Below, one piece after another: positions 1-7,507 of a stretch of DNA of 25,035 nucleotides; positions within the stretch are counted from its first letter, which is position 1, and each line of letters starts with the position of its first letter. The stretch is from Anaerolineaceae bacterium UBA6105 (lineage in GTDB: Bacteria > Chloroflexota > Anaerolineae > Anaerolineales > Anaerolineaceae). The notes beneath the pieces were generated by a model. That model made no database searches. It was given only the letters and a program-made list of their open reading frames with translations, and was not told the origin of the DNA. The stretch lies in NCBI GenBank assembly GCA_002423495.1, contig DIWN01000013.1:20760-45794 (forward strand). The letters run 5' to 3'. The position numbers were made by a program, and so were the translations under genes.

Positions 1-1731
1 ATCATCAACCCTGAAAACACGATCTTTTCGATCAAGCGTTTCATGGGACGCAAGGCTGACGACCCTGAAGTCCAGCGCGCGAAAGCCCATGTGCCCTATA
101 AGACCAACAAGGCGCCTAATGGCGATCTGCGCGTGGGCATGGGCGGCAAGGACTACACTCCCCCTGAAATTTCCGCCATGATCCTTGGTAAGATCAAACG
201 CGATGCCGAAGCCTACCTTGGCGAGCCTGTCACCCAAGCGGTCATTACTGTGCCGGCCTATTTCAACGACGCCCAGCGCAACGCCACCAAAGATGCTGGC
301 AAAATCGCCGGTCTCGAAGTGCTGCGCATCATCAACGAACCCACCGCTTCTTCCCTGGCTTACGGGCTCGACAAAAAAGGAAAGAACGAAACCATCGCCG
401 TATATGATCTTGGCGGCGGTACCTTTGATATTTCCATCCTCGAAGTTGGAGAAGGCGTCTTCCAGGTGAAATCCACCTCTGGCGATACCTTCCTTGGCGG
501 TGATGATTTTGATCAGCGCATTATCGACTGGCTCGCGGACGAATTCAAACGTGAAAACGGCATCAACCTGCGCGAGGACCGCCAGGCCCTGCAGCGTCTC
601 AAGGAAGCTGCTGAGCGCGCGAAAATCGAGCTCTCCACCACCATGCAGGCGGAAATCAACCTGCCCTACATCACGGCCGACGCTTCCGGACCCAAACACC
701 TTGTCACCACGCTCACACGCTCAAAACTTGAGCAGCTGACAGGCGAACTCGTCCAGCGTTCGATGAAGCCTGTGCAGCAGGCTCTGACTGACGCCAACCT
801 CAAACCAGCCGACATCGACGAAGTGGTCATGGTCGGCGGTATGACCCGCATGCCCGCCGTCCAGGAAGCAGTGCGCAAATTCTTCGATAAAGACCCGCAC
901 AAAGGCGTCAACCCTGACGAAGTCGTGGCAATCGGAGCTGCTATCCAGGCTGGTGTGCTTGGCGGCGAAGTGAAGGACGTTCTTCTGCTTGACGTCACGC
1001 CCCTTTCTCTCTCGATTGAGACCCTGGGCGGGATCGCTACACCACTGATCAAACGCAACACCACCATCCCCACGCGCGAAAGCCAGGTCTTTTCGACCGC
1101 TTCCGACAGCCAGACCCAGGTGGAGATCCATGTGCTGCAGGGTGAACGCCCGATGGCTGCGGATAACAAGTCGCTCGGAAAATTCACCCTCGACGGCATT
1201 CCCCCTGCCCCGCGCGGCGTTCCGCAAATTGAAGTTACCTTTGATATTAACGCCAACGGCATTCTGGAAGTCACCGCTAAAGATAAAGCCACCGGCCGGC
1301 AACAGAATATCACCATCACGGCCTCATCCGGCTTGAGCGAGACGGAAGTTGAACAGATGCGCCAGGACGCAGAAATGCATGCGGAAGAAGATCGCAAACA
1401 CCGTGAGTTGATCGAAGCCCGCAACACTGCCGACAATGCCATTTACAGCGCAGAAAAAACCCTGTCTGATCTCGGCGAAAAAGTGCCTGCTGACTTGAAA
1501 TCTCGGGTTGAAGATGCGGTCGCAAAGGTTCGTTCCGTGCGCGACCTGGAAGAACCCAATACTATCAACAGCTCCGTGGAAGAGCTTATGAAAGTTCTGC
1601 AGGAAGTTGGGCAGGCTGCCTACAGCCAGACTCAATCCGAAGCACCTGATCAAACCCAGACCGATCAGGGACAAGCTCCTGAAGAAGAAGACGGTGATGT
1701 GGTTGACGGTGAATTTCATCACGCAGATTAG
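1..1731 (+). CDS. dnaK: Chaperone DnaK (Hsp70), 5' end cut by window edge
   Basis: Hsp70 chaperone: ATP-driven binding and release of unfolded proteins in the cytoplasm, working with DnaJ and GrpE. The reading frame is open from base 1, with 576 codons visible. It begins inside the ATPase domain at the typical NPENTIFSIKRFMGRK stretch, so about 60 N-terminal residues, including the first phosphate-binding loop, lie outside the window. Visible hallmarks are the second phosphate loop DLGGGTFDIS (from about base 403), GGDDFD, the adenosine motif VGGMTRMPAVQ, the interdomain linker DVLLLDVTPLSL, and the acidic C-terminal tail ending near EEEDGDVVDGEF. The first ATG in view (base 43) is internal and is not a start. 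dnaJ and prmA follow on the same strand. No CIRCE element can be seen because the promoter is outside the window. Confidence 0.98.
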   Translation: MINPENTIFSIKRFMGRKADDPEVQRAKAHVPYKTNKAPNGDLRVGMGGKDYTPPEISAMILGKIKRDAEAYLGEPVTQAVITVPAYFNDAQRNATKDAGKIAGLEVLRIINEPTASSLAYGLDKKGKNETIAVYDLGGGTFDISILEVGEGVFQVKSTSGDTFLGGDDFDQRIIDWLADEFKRENGINLREDRQALQRLKEAAERAKIELSTTMQAEINLPYITADASGPKHLVTTLTRSKLEQLTGELVQRSMKPVQQALTDANLKPADIDEVVMVGGMTRMPAVQEAVRKFFDKDPHKGVNPDEVVAIGAAIQAGVLGGEVKDVLLLDVTPLSLSIETLGGIATPLIKRNTTIPTRESQVFSTASDSQTQVEIHVLQGERPMAADNKSLGKFTLDGIPPAPRGVPQIEVTFDINANGILEVTAKDKATGRQQNITITASSGLSETEVEQMRQDAEMHAEEDRKHRELIEARNTADNAIYSAEKTLSDLGEKVPADLKSRVEDAVAKVRSVRDLEEPNTINSSVEELMKVLQEVGQAAYSQTQSEAPDQTQTDQGQAPEEEDGDVVDGEFHHAD

Positions 1732-1750
1732 TTAAAACAGTATAAAATAC

Positions 1751-1778
1751 ATCCCTGGCAGGAAAACCTGCCAGGGAT
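1751..1778 (+). terminator. Perfect 12-bp stem-loop between dnaK and dnaJ (attenuator or mRNA-stability hairpin)
   Basis: ATCCCTGGCAGG (1751-1762), loop AAAA, then CCTGCCAGGGAT (1767-1778), a perfect 12-bp stem 20 nt after the dnaK stop. No T-run follows, so full Rho-independent termination is unlikely. Partial termination, or protection of the dnaK message against 3' decay, fits better, since DnaK is usually needed in excess over DnaJ. The hairpin ends 16 nt before the dnaJ ATG, so it may also affect dnaJ translation. Confidence 0.7.
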
Positions 1779-1794
1779 TTGGTCTAAATAAATA

Positions 1795-2931
1795 ATGACA
1801 GATAAACGAGATTATTACGAAGTTTTGGGTGTTGCCCGCTCCGCCAGCGCGGATGACGTCAAGAATGCCTTCCGCAATTTGGCACGCAAGTTTCACCCTG
1901 ACGTTAATAAGGCTGACGACGCCGAAGAGAAGTTTAAGGAAATAAATGAGGCTTACGGCATTCTGAGCGACCCCGAAAAACGCGCGGCTTACGATCGCTA
2001 TGGCTTCCAGGGCGTGAATACCAACGGCATGCCCGATTATTCCACCATGGATCTTTCAGATTTATTTGATCTATTCGGTCTGGGTGGTTTGGGCGGCTTC
2101 GGCGGCTTTGGCGGATCTTCCCGCCGCAGCCGAAACGCGCCCCGCCGTGGTGCCGACCTCAGCACACGCCTAAAGCTAACCTTTGAAGAGGCAGTTTTTG
2201 GCACTGAAAAAGAAATCGATATCACCCGCAACGAAAAATGCTCTGTTTGCTCTGGCTCTGGCGCCGAACCGGGCTCCAGACCCGTTACTTGCCAGACCTG
2301 CAAGGGCGCTGGTGAGGTTCGCCAGGTGCAGCAGACCTTCCTGGGACAGATGGTCCAGGTTGTCACCTGCCCGACCTGCGGTGGACGCGGAGAAATAATT
2401 GAAAAACCCTGCCCCAACTGCCGTGGGACTGGATTGGAACGTAAAACCACCCGGAAAAAGGTAAATATTCCTGCCGGTATTGATAACGGCAACCAGGTCC
2501 GTATGTTCGGCGAAGGTCAGCCGGGTGCCAACGGCGGTCCAAACGGTAATTTTTACATCGAGATCGATGTTGCCCCGCATAAATTTTTCCGGCGGAGTGG
2601 TTTTGACATTTTGCTCGATATCGACATCAATATGGCTCAGGCAGCCCTGGGTGATGAAATCACCATCCCTACTCTTGACGGCGACGTAAAACTGCGCATC
2701 CCGCCGGGCACTCAGCCCGGGCGAGTCTTCCGCCTCAAGGAAAAAGGCGTTCCCATCCTCCAGAGAACCGAACGCGGAAATCAGATGGTGACTGTCAACG
2801 TCCAAATCCCGACCGCACTGACTGATGAACAGGAAGAGATTCTCCAGACCCTGGGCAAAACCATGGGCACGGATGTCAAGATCCAGGAGCGCAGTTTCTT
2901 CGAAAAATTAAAGGATGCCTTCAGTGGATAA
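1795..2931 (+). CDS. dnaJ: Co-chaperone DnaJ (Hsp40, class I)
   Basis: Hsp40 that delivers substrates to DnaK and stimulates its ATPase. The protein has 378 residues, normal for class I. The J-domain occupies residues 1-70 with the catalytic HPD at 34-36. A Gly/Phe-rich linker follows (repeated GGFGG at about 95-107). Then come four CxxCxGxG zinc repeats (CSVCSGSG, CQTCKGAG, CPTCGGRG, CPNCRGTG), the C-terminal peptide-binding domains, and a dimerisation tail. The start is the ATG that opens directly into the conserved KRDYYEVLGV; no good Shine-Dalgarno precedes it, only a weak GG about 12 nt upstream, next to the intergenic hairpin. Its 3' end overlaps the region used to initiate prmA, so the two are probably translationally coupled. 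Confidence 0.98.
   Translation: MTDKRDYYEVLGVARSASADDVKNAFRNLARKFHPDVNKADDAEEKFKEINEAYGILSDPEKRAAYDRYGFQGVNTNGMPDYSTMDLSDLFDLFGLGGLGGFGGFGGSSRRSRNAPRRGADLSTRLKLTFEEAVFGTEKEIDITRNEKCSVCSGSGAEPGSRPVTCQTCKGAGEVRQVQQTFLGQMVQVVTCPTCGGRGEIIEKPCPNCRGTGLERKTTRKKVNIPAGIDNGNQVRMFGEGQPGANGGPNGNFYIEIDVAPHKFFRRSGFDILLDIDINMAQAALGDEITIPTLDGDVKLRIPPGTQPGRVFRLKEKGVPILQRTERGNQMVTVNVQIPTALTDEQEEILQTLGKTMGTDVKIQERSFFEKLKDAFSG
2911..2926 (+). promoter_or_regulatory. Ribosome binding site that favours a GTG start for prmA
   Basis: AAGGA at 2911-2915 lies inside the end of dnaJ. Its last A is the first base of the in-frame ATG at 2915, leaving no spacing for that codon. The GTG at 2924-2926 is in the same frame and sits 8 nt from AAGGA, an ideal distance, so GTG is the likelier start. 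Confidence 0.6.
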
Positions 2932-3853
2932 ACCTCTTGCCTGGCTCGAAGCCTCAATTGTTTGTAGTGGAGAATTAGCCGAAGCTGTTGCCGAAGTGTT
3001 CTCACGATATTCTCCCAACGGGGTTGTGATCAACAGTGTTACTCAGTACGACTCCCTTGGTCACGAAGAAATTCCTACGGGTGACATGCAAGTCATTGCC
3101 TATTTCCCTCAAGACGAACAATCTGAGTCCATCCGCCGCCAGCTTGAGGAATCAATCTGGCACATGTCCCAGATTGCCCCGCTAGACTCCATTGAATATA
3201 AGATCGTTCTCGACCAAAATTGGATGGAAGCCTGGAAAACGAACTACAAACCCCTCAAGATCGGCCGCAACCTGATCGTTTTACCAGCCTGGGTGGGCCC
3301 TGAATTGGCTGAAGGGCGCATGTCGATCATCATCTCGCCCGACATGGCTTTTGGCACCGGCACACACCCCTCCACCCAGCTTTGCATGCTCGCGCTTGAG
3401 AAATATGGCGTCAAAGAACTGGATGTGATCGATATTGGCACTGGCAGCGGCATTTTATCTATCGAAGCCGCCAAACTTGGCGCCAATTGCGTCCTTGGAG
3501 TGGATAACGACCGGGATTCCATCCCCTCTGCTGTCAATAATGCCGGCCTGAACGACGTCGCTGACAGAATAATCTTCGAAGTCGGAACGCATACCGACGT
3601 TCTCAATCGCAAGGATGAGCTCAATCAAGCTCCCCGCGTCATCGCTAATATTCTTTCACCAATTTTGGCAAAGATGCTTTCTACTGGTCTGGCGGATTTG
3701 GTTTCCCCTGGCGGACTGCTCATTCTGGGCGGCGTGCTCGACCACCAGGCGCAGGAACTGGCGGACCTGGCTCGCAGCCTCGGGATGACCCTGCGCGAAA
3801 CCCTCCACCAGGATGATTGGGTCGTCCTCATCCTTCACAAACCCGCCCGATAA
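2924..3853 (+). CDS. prmA: Ribosomal protein L11 methyltransferase PrmA
   Basis: SAM-dependent methyltransferase that trimethylates ribosomal protein L11. The protein has 309 residues from GTG 2924 (312 if ATG 2915 is used), normal for the family. The N-terminal L11-binding domain starts with the usual WLE motif. The linker DQNWMEAWKTNYKPLKIG is typical. The Rossmann domain has the SAM motif I VIDIGTGSGILSIEAAKLG and the motif NILSPIL (family NILAxxL). MAFGTGTHPST is also characteristic. The start overlaps the dnaJ end by 8 nt (17 nt with ATG). dnaK-dnaJ-prmA is a common bacterial order. The rRNA methyltransferase rsmE often follows, but here the operon stops and a repeat block begins 31 nt later. 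Confidence 0.95.
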   Translation: MDKPLAWLEASIVCSGELAEAVAEVFSRYSPNGVVINSVTQYDSLGHEEIPTGDMQVIAYFPQDEQSESIRRQLEESIWHMSQIAPLDSIEYKIVLDQNWMEAWKTNYKPLKIGRNLIVLPAWVGPELAEGRMSIIISPDMAFGTGTHPSTQLCMLALEKYGVKELDVIDIGTGSGILSIEAAKLGANCVLGVDNDRDSIPSAVNNAGLNDVADRIIFEVGTHTDVLNRKDELNQAPRVIANILSPILAKMLSTGLADLVSPGGLLILGGVLDHQAQELADLARSLGMTLRETLHQDDWVVLILHKPAR

Positions 3854-3860
3854 ACCACCC

Positions 3861-4095
3861 CCTGCTTCGCGTGCCCAATTATTTGTAGGGCGAGATTGAG
3901 GGCACCTTGGAAGATGTGATGGGCGAATGTATCGTGGCTTCAATCCGCCGCTGACGGTGAGCGGAGTAGCAAGATTTCCATATTTCAAATAATCGATGGA
4001 TTGACGGCGGATTGGAAGCACACCAAGATCACGGCTGGCAAGGTTTGCAGTTCTTCCAATCTCGCCCTACGCGCAATTTATCTTCCCCTACAGGC
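3861..4095. repeat. Cloverleaf repeat family I, copy A
   Basis: Core 3885-4070 (186 bp) is bounded by a perfect 14-bp inverted repeat, GTAGGGCGAGATTG (3885-3898) and CAATCTCGCCCTAC (4057-4070). Inside, CAATCCGCC (3941-3949) pairs with GGCGGATTG (4006-4014). Arm 1 (GAGGGCAC at 3898-3905) and arm 2 (GGAAGCAC at 4014-4021) pair with partly decayed partners in this copy. Similarity to copy B continues for about 24 bp upstream and 25 bp downstream, so the whole unit is about 235 bp. It starts only 7 bp after the prmA stop codon. Confidence 0.9.
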
Positions 4096-4110
4096 ATAAA
4101 AGCAGAGTCG

Positions 4111-4186
4111 TACGGAGGGGGTTTACTCCCTCCGCAATATTTAGGTTTCGGATTCACGCGGCGGCTGGACTAAAGCCCAGCCCTAC
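4111..4186. repeat. Short cloverleaf element, family II, copy 1
   Basis: It starts GTACGG and ends GCCCTAC. Arm 1 is CGGAGGG (4113-4119) with CCCTCCG (4128-4134). Arm 2 is GGCTGG (4163-4168) with CCAGCC (4177-4182). The segment between the arms begins CCGC and ends GCGG, which can also pair. The outer stem GTA-GG/CC-TAC is imperfect. The plan matches the 18634-18699 element and, on a larger scale, the 186-bp repeats. Confidence 0.6.
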
Positions 4187-4218
4187 GACCCAGCCCCACA
4201 TACCCAAGACGGGTGCAA

Positions 4219-4237
4219 GCGCTTCGGTCGAGATGAC
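4219..4237 (+). repeat. 19-bp direct repeat, copy 1
   Basis: GCGCTTCGGTCGAGATGAC, repeated exactly at 4731-4749. A related form, CTTCGCTCGGGATGAC, lies near 4394. All are intergenic. Confidence 0.75.
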
Positions 4238-4497
4238 AGGGAATCCGTCACTGCGAGCCCCGGTTCGGTTGAAAAAGCTGACTCGAGTGTGAGGAAGGGG
4301 CGTGGCAGTCTGCAGTTTTGTCTTGGAGATGGTCATGACCCTGATCAAAAAGACAAGAGCAGATCGCCATACCCTGCTTCGCGGGCACAGGCTACTTCGC
4401 TCGGGATGACTGTGTTGATTGTGCAGGCGTTCTCGCCGAGTACGTGGGATGACCGAAAGTCTCCAACCATTGAAATTCAAAATGCAGATCGCCATAT

Positions 4498-4732
4498 CCT
4501 GCTTCGCGTGCCCAATTATTTGTAGGGCGAGCTTGAGGGCACCGTGAAAGATTTGATGGGCGAACGTATCGTGCCCTCAATCCGCCGCTGATGGTAATGT
4601 CGGTGCAAGGTTTCCATATTCCAAATGAGCGATGGTTTGATGGCGGATTGGAAGCACACCAAGATCCCTGCTTGATGATGTATACAGTGCTTCCAATCTC
4701 GCCCTACAGGGACAATGTCTCGCCCTACAGGC
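4498..4732. repeat. Cloverleaf repeat family I, copy B
   Basis: Core 4522-4707, exactly 186 bp like copy A. The outer stem is GTAGGGCGAGCTTG (4522-4535) with CAATCTCGCCCTAC (4694-4707), one mismatch. Arm 1 is GAGGGCAC (4535-4542) with GTGCCCTC (4571-4578). The inner stem is CAATCCGCC (4578-4586) with GGCGGATTG (4642-4650). Arm 2 is GGAAGCAC (4650-4657) with GTGCTTCC (4687-4694). All inner pairings are perfect. Flanking similarity to copy A covers the CTGCTTCGCGTGCCCAATT segment upstream and a second CTCGCCCTACAGG downstream. Confidence 0.92.
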
Positions 4733-4749
4733 GCTTCGGTCGAGATGAC
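4731..4749 (+). repeat. 19-bp direct repeat, copy 2
   Basis: Exact second copy of GCGCTTCGGTCGAGATGAC (first copy at 4219-4237), abutting the end of cloverleaf copy B. Confidence 0.75.
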
Positions 4750-4814
4750 GGGGTTGATGGCAGAGCGCTATACCCCGCTTTGCAGGGACACGAGCCCAGC
4801 CGTACGATTACTCC

Positions 4815-6389
4815 TCAATCACACTTTTCGTTTCGTACAGTTTCCCCCGGATGCACACCGGCCATCAGAAGCCCGATGACTTCCTTTGTAGCAGTTTCCC
4901 TTGGCAAAATATCCATGATCTTGCCTTCATAGATCACCGCAATTCGGTCAGCCAGCGCCAAAATCTCATCCAGATCTTCCGAGATCAGCAAAATCGCCGT
5001 GCCCTTTTTGCGTTCCATCAGCAACTGCTCGTGCACATACTCGCTCGCGCCAATATCCAGACCCCTGGTGGGTTGCGCAGCCACAATCGCGCGAGGCTGG
5101 CGCGAGAGCTCCCGCGCCAGCAAAACCTTCTGGATATTCCCGCCCGATAGACTCTTCGCCAGCGTCTTCCTCGAAGGCGTCTTGACGCGATATTGCTCGA
5201 TCAAGCGATCGGCATGTTCGTTGATGTAGGCAGTCTGCAGGAAGCCATGCTTCGAAAAAGGCATTTTGTGATGTTCACGCAACACCAGGTTTTCGGAAAT
5301 GTTGAAGTTGCGGATCATGCCGTCTTTCATGCGCTCTTCAGGGATGTATGAAAGGCCTTTTTCAGTAATTTCTGAGGGCTTCTTGCCGGTCACATCCTGT
5401 CCCTCAAGGATAATCCTTCCGCTTGTGATCGGTCTTATGCCGGTCATCGCCTCTGCCAGTTCAAGCTGCCCGTTGCCGGAGACACCTGCCAGCCCGACGA
5501 TCTCGCCGGATTGCACTGCCAGGTTGACGCCGCGCAGTCCTTCCACACCCCGGTCACTTCCACAACTGACGTCCTCGAGCTCAAAACGCACCTCCCCAAG
5601 CCGGGGTTTTTCCGTGCTTTTAATGAACTCTATTTCGCGACCCACCATCCAATTTGCCAGGGTATTTTGAGTCACATCGCAAGTCTGGCGCGTGCCCACG
5701 TTGCGCCCATCACGCAGGACGGTAACACGTTCGCTGATTTCAATGACCTCGTGCAACTTGTGCGAAATGAACACCAGCCCATAGCCGTCGCTCTGCATCT
5801 GCCTCATGATCGCAAACAATTCATCTACTTCCTGAGGTGTCAATACTGCTGTCGGCTCGTCCAGCAGCAAAATCGCCGCGCCGCGATAGAGTGCCTTGAT
5901 AATTTCCACACGCTGCTGCTGACCAACGCTCAGCTGCCAGATATACGCGTTTGGATCGATGCTCAGGTTATATTTCTTTTCCAGGGTAATGACCCGCTCA
6001 GAAACGCGATCCAGATCCGTTAATGGTTTTCGGCTCGATGGCAAGCCCAGGGCTACGTTTTCAGCCACTGTGAGCGTAGGCACCAGCATGAAATGCTGGT
6101 GAATCATTCCAATGCCCTGTTGGATCGCGGCTGTTGGCGAATTAATTTTTACCGCTTCGCCATTTACCAGGATCTCACCCTCGTCCGGGTGATACATCCC
6201 GTAAAGAATCTTCATTAAAGTACTTTTTCCAGCACCATTTTCCCCCAAAAGCGCATGCACCTCTCCAGCCCGCAAATTAAAGTTGACATTATCATTCGCC
6301 AAAACTCCGGGGAATCGTTTGGTAATCCCGCGCATCTCCAGAGTTTCGAAAGCAACTTTTTCGTTGATAACCGGGCTATTCTTTTGCAT
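4815..6389 (-). CDS. ABC importer ATP-binding protein, twin NBD (BMP/nucleoside type)
   Basis: ATPase subunit of a BMP-type importer (NupO/YufO and MglA/RbsA-like), 524 residues with two fused nucleotide-binding domains. In NBD1, Walker A GENGAGKST is at residues 49-57, signature LSVGQQQ at 153-159, and Walker B LLLDEP at 174-179. NBD2 keeps a signature LSGGNIQK and RGLDIGA, but its P-loop position reads GVSGNGQ, without the GK(S/T). This degenerate second site is normal for the family, so it is not evidence of decay. The start is set by AAGGAA about 6 nt upstream of the ATG. It is the last gene of the importer operon, 55 nt after the binding-protein gene, with a hairpin in the gap. Confidence 0.93.
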   Translation of the reverse strand: MQKNSPVINEKVAFETLEMRGITKRFPGVLANDNVNFNLRAGEVHALLGENGAGKSTLMKILYGMYHPDEGEILVNGEAVKINSPTAAIQQGIGMIHQHFMLVPTLTVAENVALGLPSSRKPLTDLDRVSERVITLEKKYNLSIDPNAYIWQLSVGQQQRVEIIKALYRGAAILLLDEPTAVLTPQEVDELFAIMRQMQSDGYGLVFISHKLHEVIEISERVTVLRDGRNVGTRQTCDVTQNTLANWMVGREIEFIKSTEKPRLGEVRFELEDVSCGSDRGVEGLRGVNLAVQSGEIVGLAGVSGNGQLELAEAMTGIRPITSGRIILEGQDVTGKKPSEITEKGLSYIPEERMKDGMIRNFNISENLVLREHHKMPFSKHGFLQTAYINEHADRLIEQYRVKTPSRKTLAKSLSGGNIQKVLLARELSRQPRAIVAAQPTRGLDIGASEYVHEQLLMERKKGTAILLISEDLDEILALADRIAVIYEGKIMDILPRETATKEVIGLLMAGVHPGETVRNEKCD

Positions 6390-6402
6390 ACCAGTTCCTT
6401 TT

Positions 6403-6428
6403 CGGGTCAGGCATTGCTGCCTGACCCG
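6403..6428 (-). promoter_or_regulatory. Intercistronic 11-bp hairpin between binding protein and ATPase genes
   Basis: CGGGTCAGGCA (6403-6413), loop TTGC, TGCCTGACCCG (6418-6428), a perfect stem. On the transcribed strand it lies after the binding-protein stop and just before the ATPase ribosome site (AAAAGGAAC). No T-run follows. This is the typical position of a hairpin that stabilises an abundant binding-protein message relative to the downstream transporter gene. That role is inferred. Confidence 0.7.
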
Positions 6429-6444
6429 TTCTTGATAGTCTTAA

Positions 6445-7455
6445 TTAAGGGAGAGGGATGACAATGCTGCCATCATTGATGCCAGCGATGACTTCCTCAA
6501 CTTTGGCTTTAATTTCATCGCTAAGTTCAACCCCGGGATTGAGCTTAATTACCTGGCCACCATTCTGCAGGGTTGCAGAGAAGGTATGCCCACCCATTGT
6601 CCCTGCGGCGCGCAAAGCAACGATCTCACGCAAGATGCCTTCCCAGTGGTACACCTGGCTGGCAACGACAGTATTTGGAGCAAATCCATTCTGATCTGCC
6701 TGAGTTCCGAACCAATACAAGCCGGCCTCTTCAGCCTTGCCAATAGCGCCAACCACCATTTGGGCTGAGCCAGTCAAAACGTCTGCACCAGCCGCGATAT
6801 GGGTGGTTGCAGCTTCTGCTGCAAGTGCCACATCCGAGAAACTTCCGATGTAGGTCACGCGCACATCGATGCTTGGGTCAACAGACTTTGCGCCTGCGAA
6901 GAATCCATCCACATACAATTTAGCATCACCGGTCTCGATCGGGCCAACAACTCCAATAATCTTCGACTCGGTCAGCATGCCGGCTATGACACCATTCACA
7001 TAGCCACCCTGATCCGAAGCGGCTTCATAGGCGTGCACATTTGGCAGCCCAAAGGTGTCCACGGTGGTGCCCCAGGCGAACACGATGTCCGGGAAGTCTG
7101 GCGCAATTTCCTGCAGAGAGGAGCCGTACTGTGAGCCGTGGGCGATGACAATGTCGTAGCCTTTGGAGGCGTAGTCACGAATGGCAGCCGCGGCGTCATC
7201 AACAACAAACATGTTTTCGGTGAAAGCAAATTCCAGACCGTCACCCATCTCACCCTTTAATACCAAAAGGGCATCTGAAATACTCTGGGTGAATGCCAGG
7301 TCATTAACGCTGCTGGGGGAAACAACTGCAATACGCAGAGGCTCAGCGGTCTCTTCACCAGCGGCGGGGGGCTCTGCCACCGGAGTCTGTGCGCAGGCTC
7401 CCAGGAACATTGCCAAGACTAAAAGTATTGAAGTTAATGTAAAAACTTTTTTCAT
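6445..7455 (-). CDS. BMP-family lipoprotein substrate-binding protein
   Basis: Extracytoplasmic binding protein of the importer, 336 residues, basic membrane protein (BmpA/TmpC/NupN/MED) family. Characterised members bind purine nucleosides or related solutes; the exact ligand cannot be read here. The N-terminus is a lipoprotein signal: MKK, a hydrophobic run, and lipobox LGAC with Cys21 as the lipidated residue, followed by a short Ala/Pro/Glu linker. The mature part begins LRIAVVSPSSVNDLAFTQS and contains the family-typical GAKLYVDGF-like segment (GDAKLYVDGFFAGAKSVDPS) and TGSAQMVVGAIGKAEEAG. The start at 7455 was chosen because AGAAGGAG sits about 5 nt upstream and the signal peptide begins there. 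An in-frame extension to 7524 would overlap the upstream permease and spoil the signal. Confidence 0.93.
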   Translation of the reverse strand: MKKVFTLTSILLVLAMFLGACAQTPVAEPPAAGEETAEPLRIAVVSPSSVNDLAFTQSISDALLVLKGEMGDGLEFAFTENMFVVDDAAAAIRDYASKGYDIVIAHGSQYGSSLQEIAPDFPDIVFAWGTTVDTFGLPNVHAYEAASDQGGYVNGVIAGMLTESKIIGVVGPIETGDAKLYVDGFFAGAKSVDPSIDVRVTYIGSFSDVALAAEAATTHIAAGADVLTGSAQMVVGAIGKAEEAGLYWFGTQADQNGFAPNTVVASQVYHWEGILREIVALRAAGTMGGHTFSATLQNGGQVIKLNPGVELSDEIKAKVEEVIAGINDGSIVIPLP

Positions 7456-7507
7456 ATTTCTCCTTCTTTTTGTTGTGGGAGTGGCTTTTGCGCCTTCCTC
7501 CCAAATT

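Larger units (their letters stand above)
3854..4814. other. Gene-free intergenic mosaic of structured repeats
   Basis: This stretch of 961 bp holds no convincing coding sequence. Open frames here are short, lack ribosome sites, and run through repeats. It contains two 186-bp cloverleaf repeats (cores 3885-4070 and 4522-4707), a short element of the same plan (4111-4186), a duplicated 19-mer, and further fragments such as GATCGCCATA (4363 and 4488) next to CTGCTTCGCG. It separates the end of the dnaK operon from the converging 3' end of the ABC importer operon. Confidence 0.8.

Noticed and set aside
666..1442. Long open frame antisense to dnaK (258 codons), with others near it
   Set aside because: It lies wholly inside dnaK, has no recognisable domain or ribosome site, and results from the codon bias of the real gene.
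4154..4580. Several open frames on both strands in the repeat block
   Set aside because: They run through the repeats, are short and of low complexity, and show no ribosome site or family pattern.
3861..4732. Repeats considered as a CRISPR array
   Set aside because: The copies are about 186 bp, far apart, internally palindromic, with no regular short spacers and no cas genes.
5060..5150. Second ATP site of the importer ATPase looks broken (no GKS/T in its P-loop)
   Set aside because: A degenerate second site is normal in this family of twin-domain ATPases, so it is not a sign of a pseudogene.
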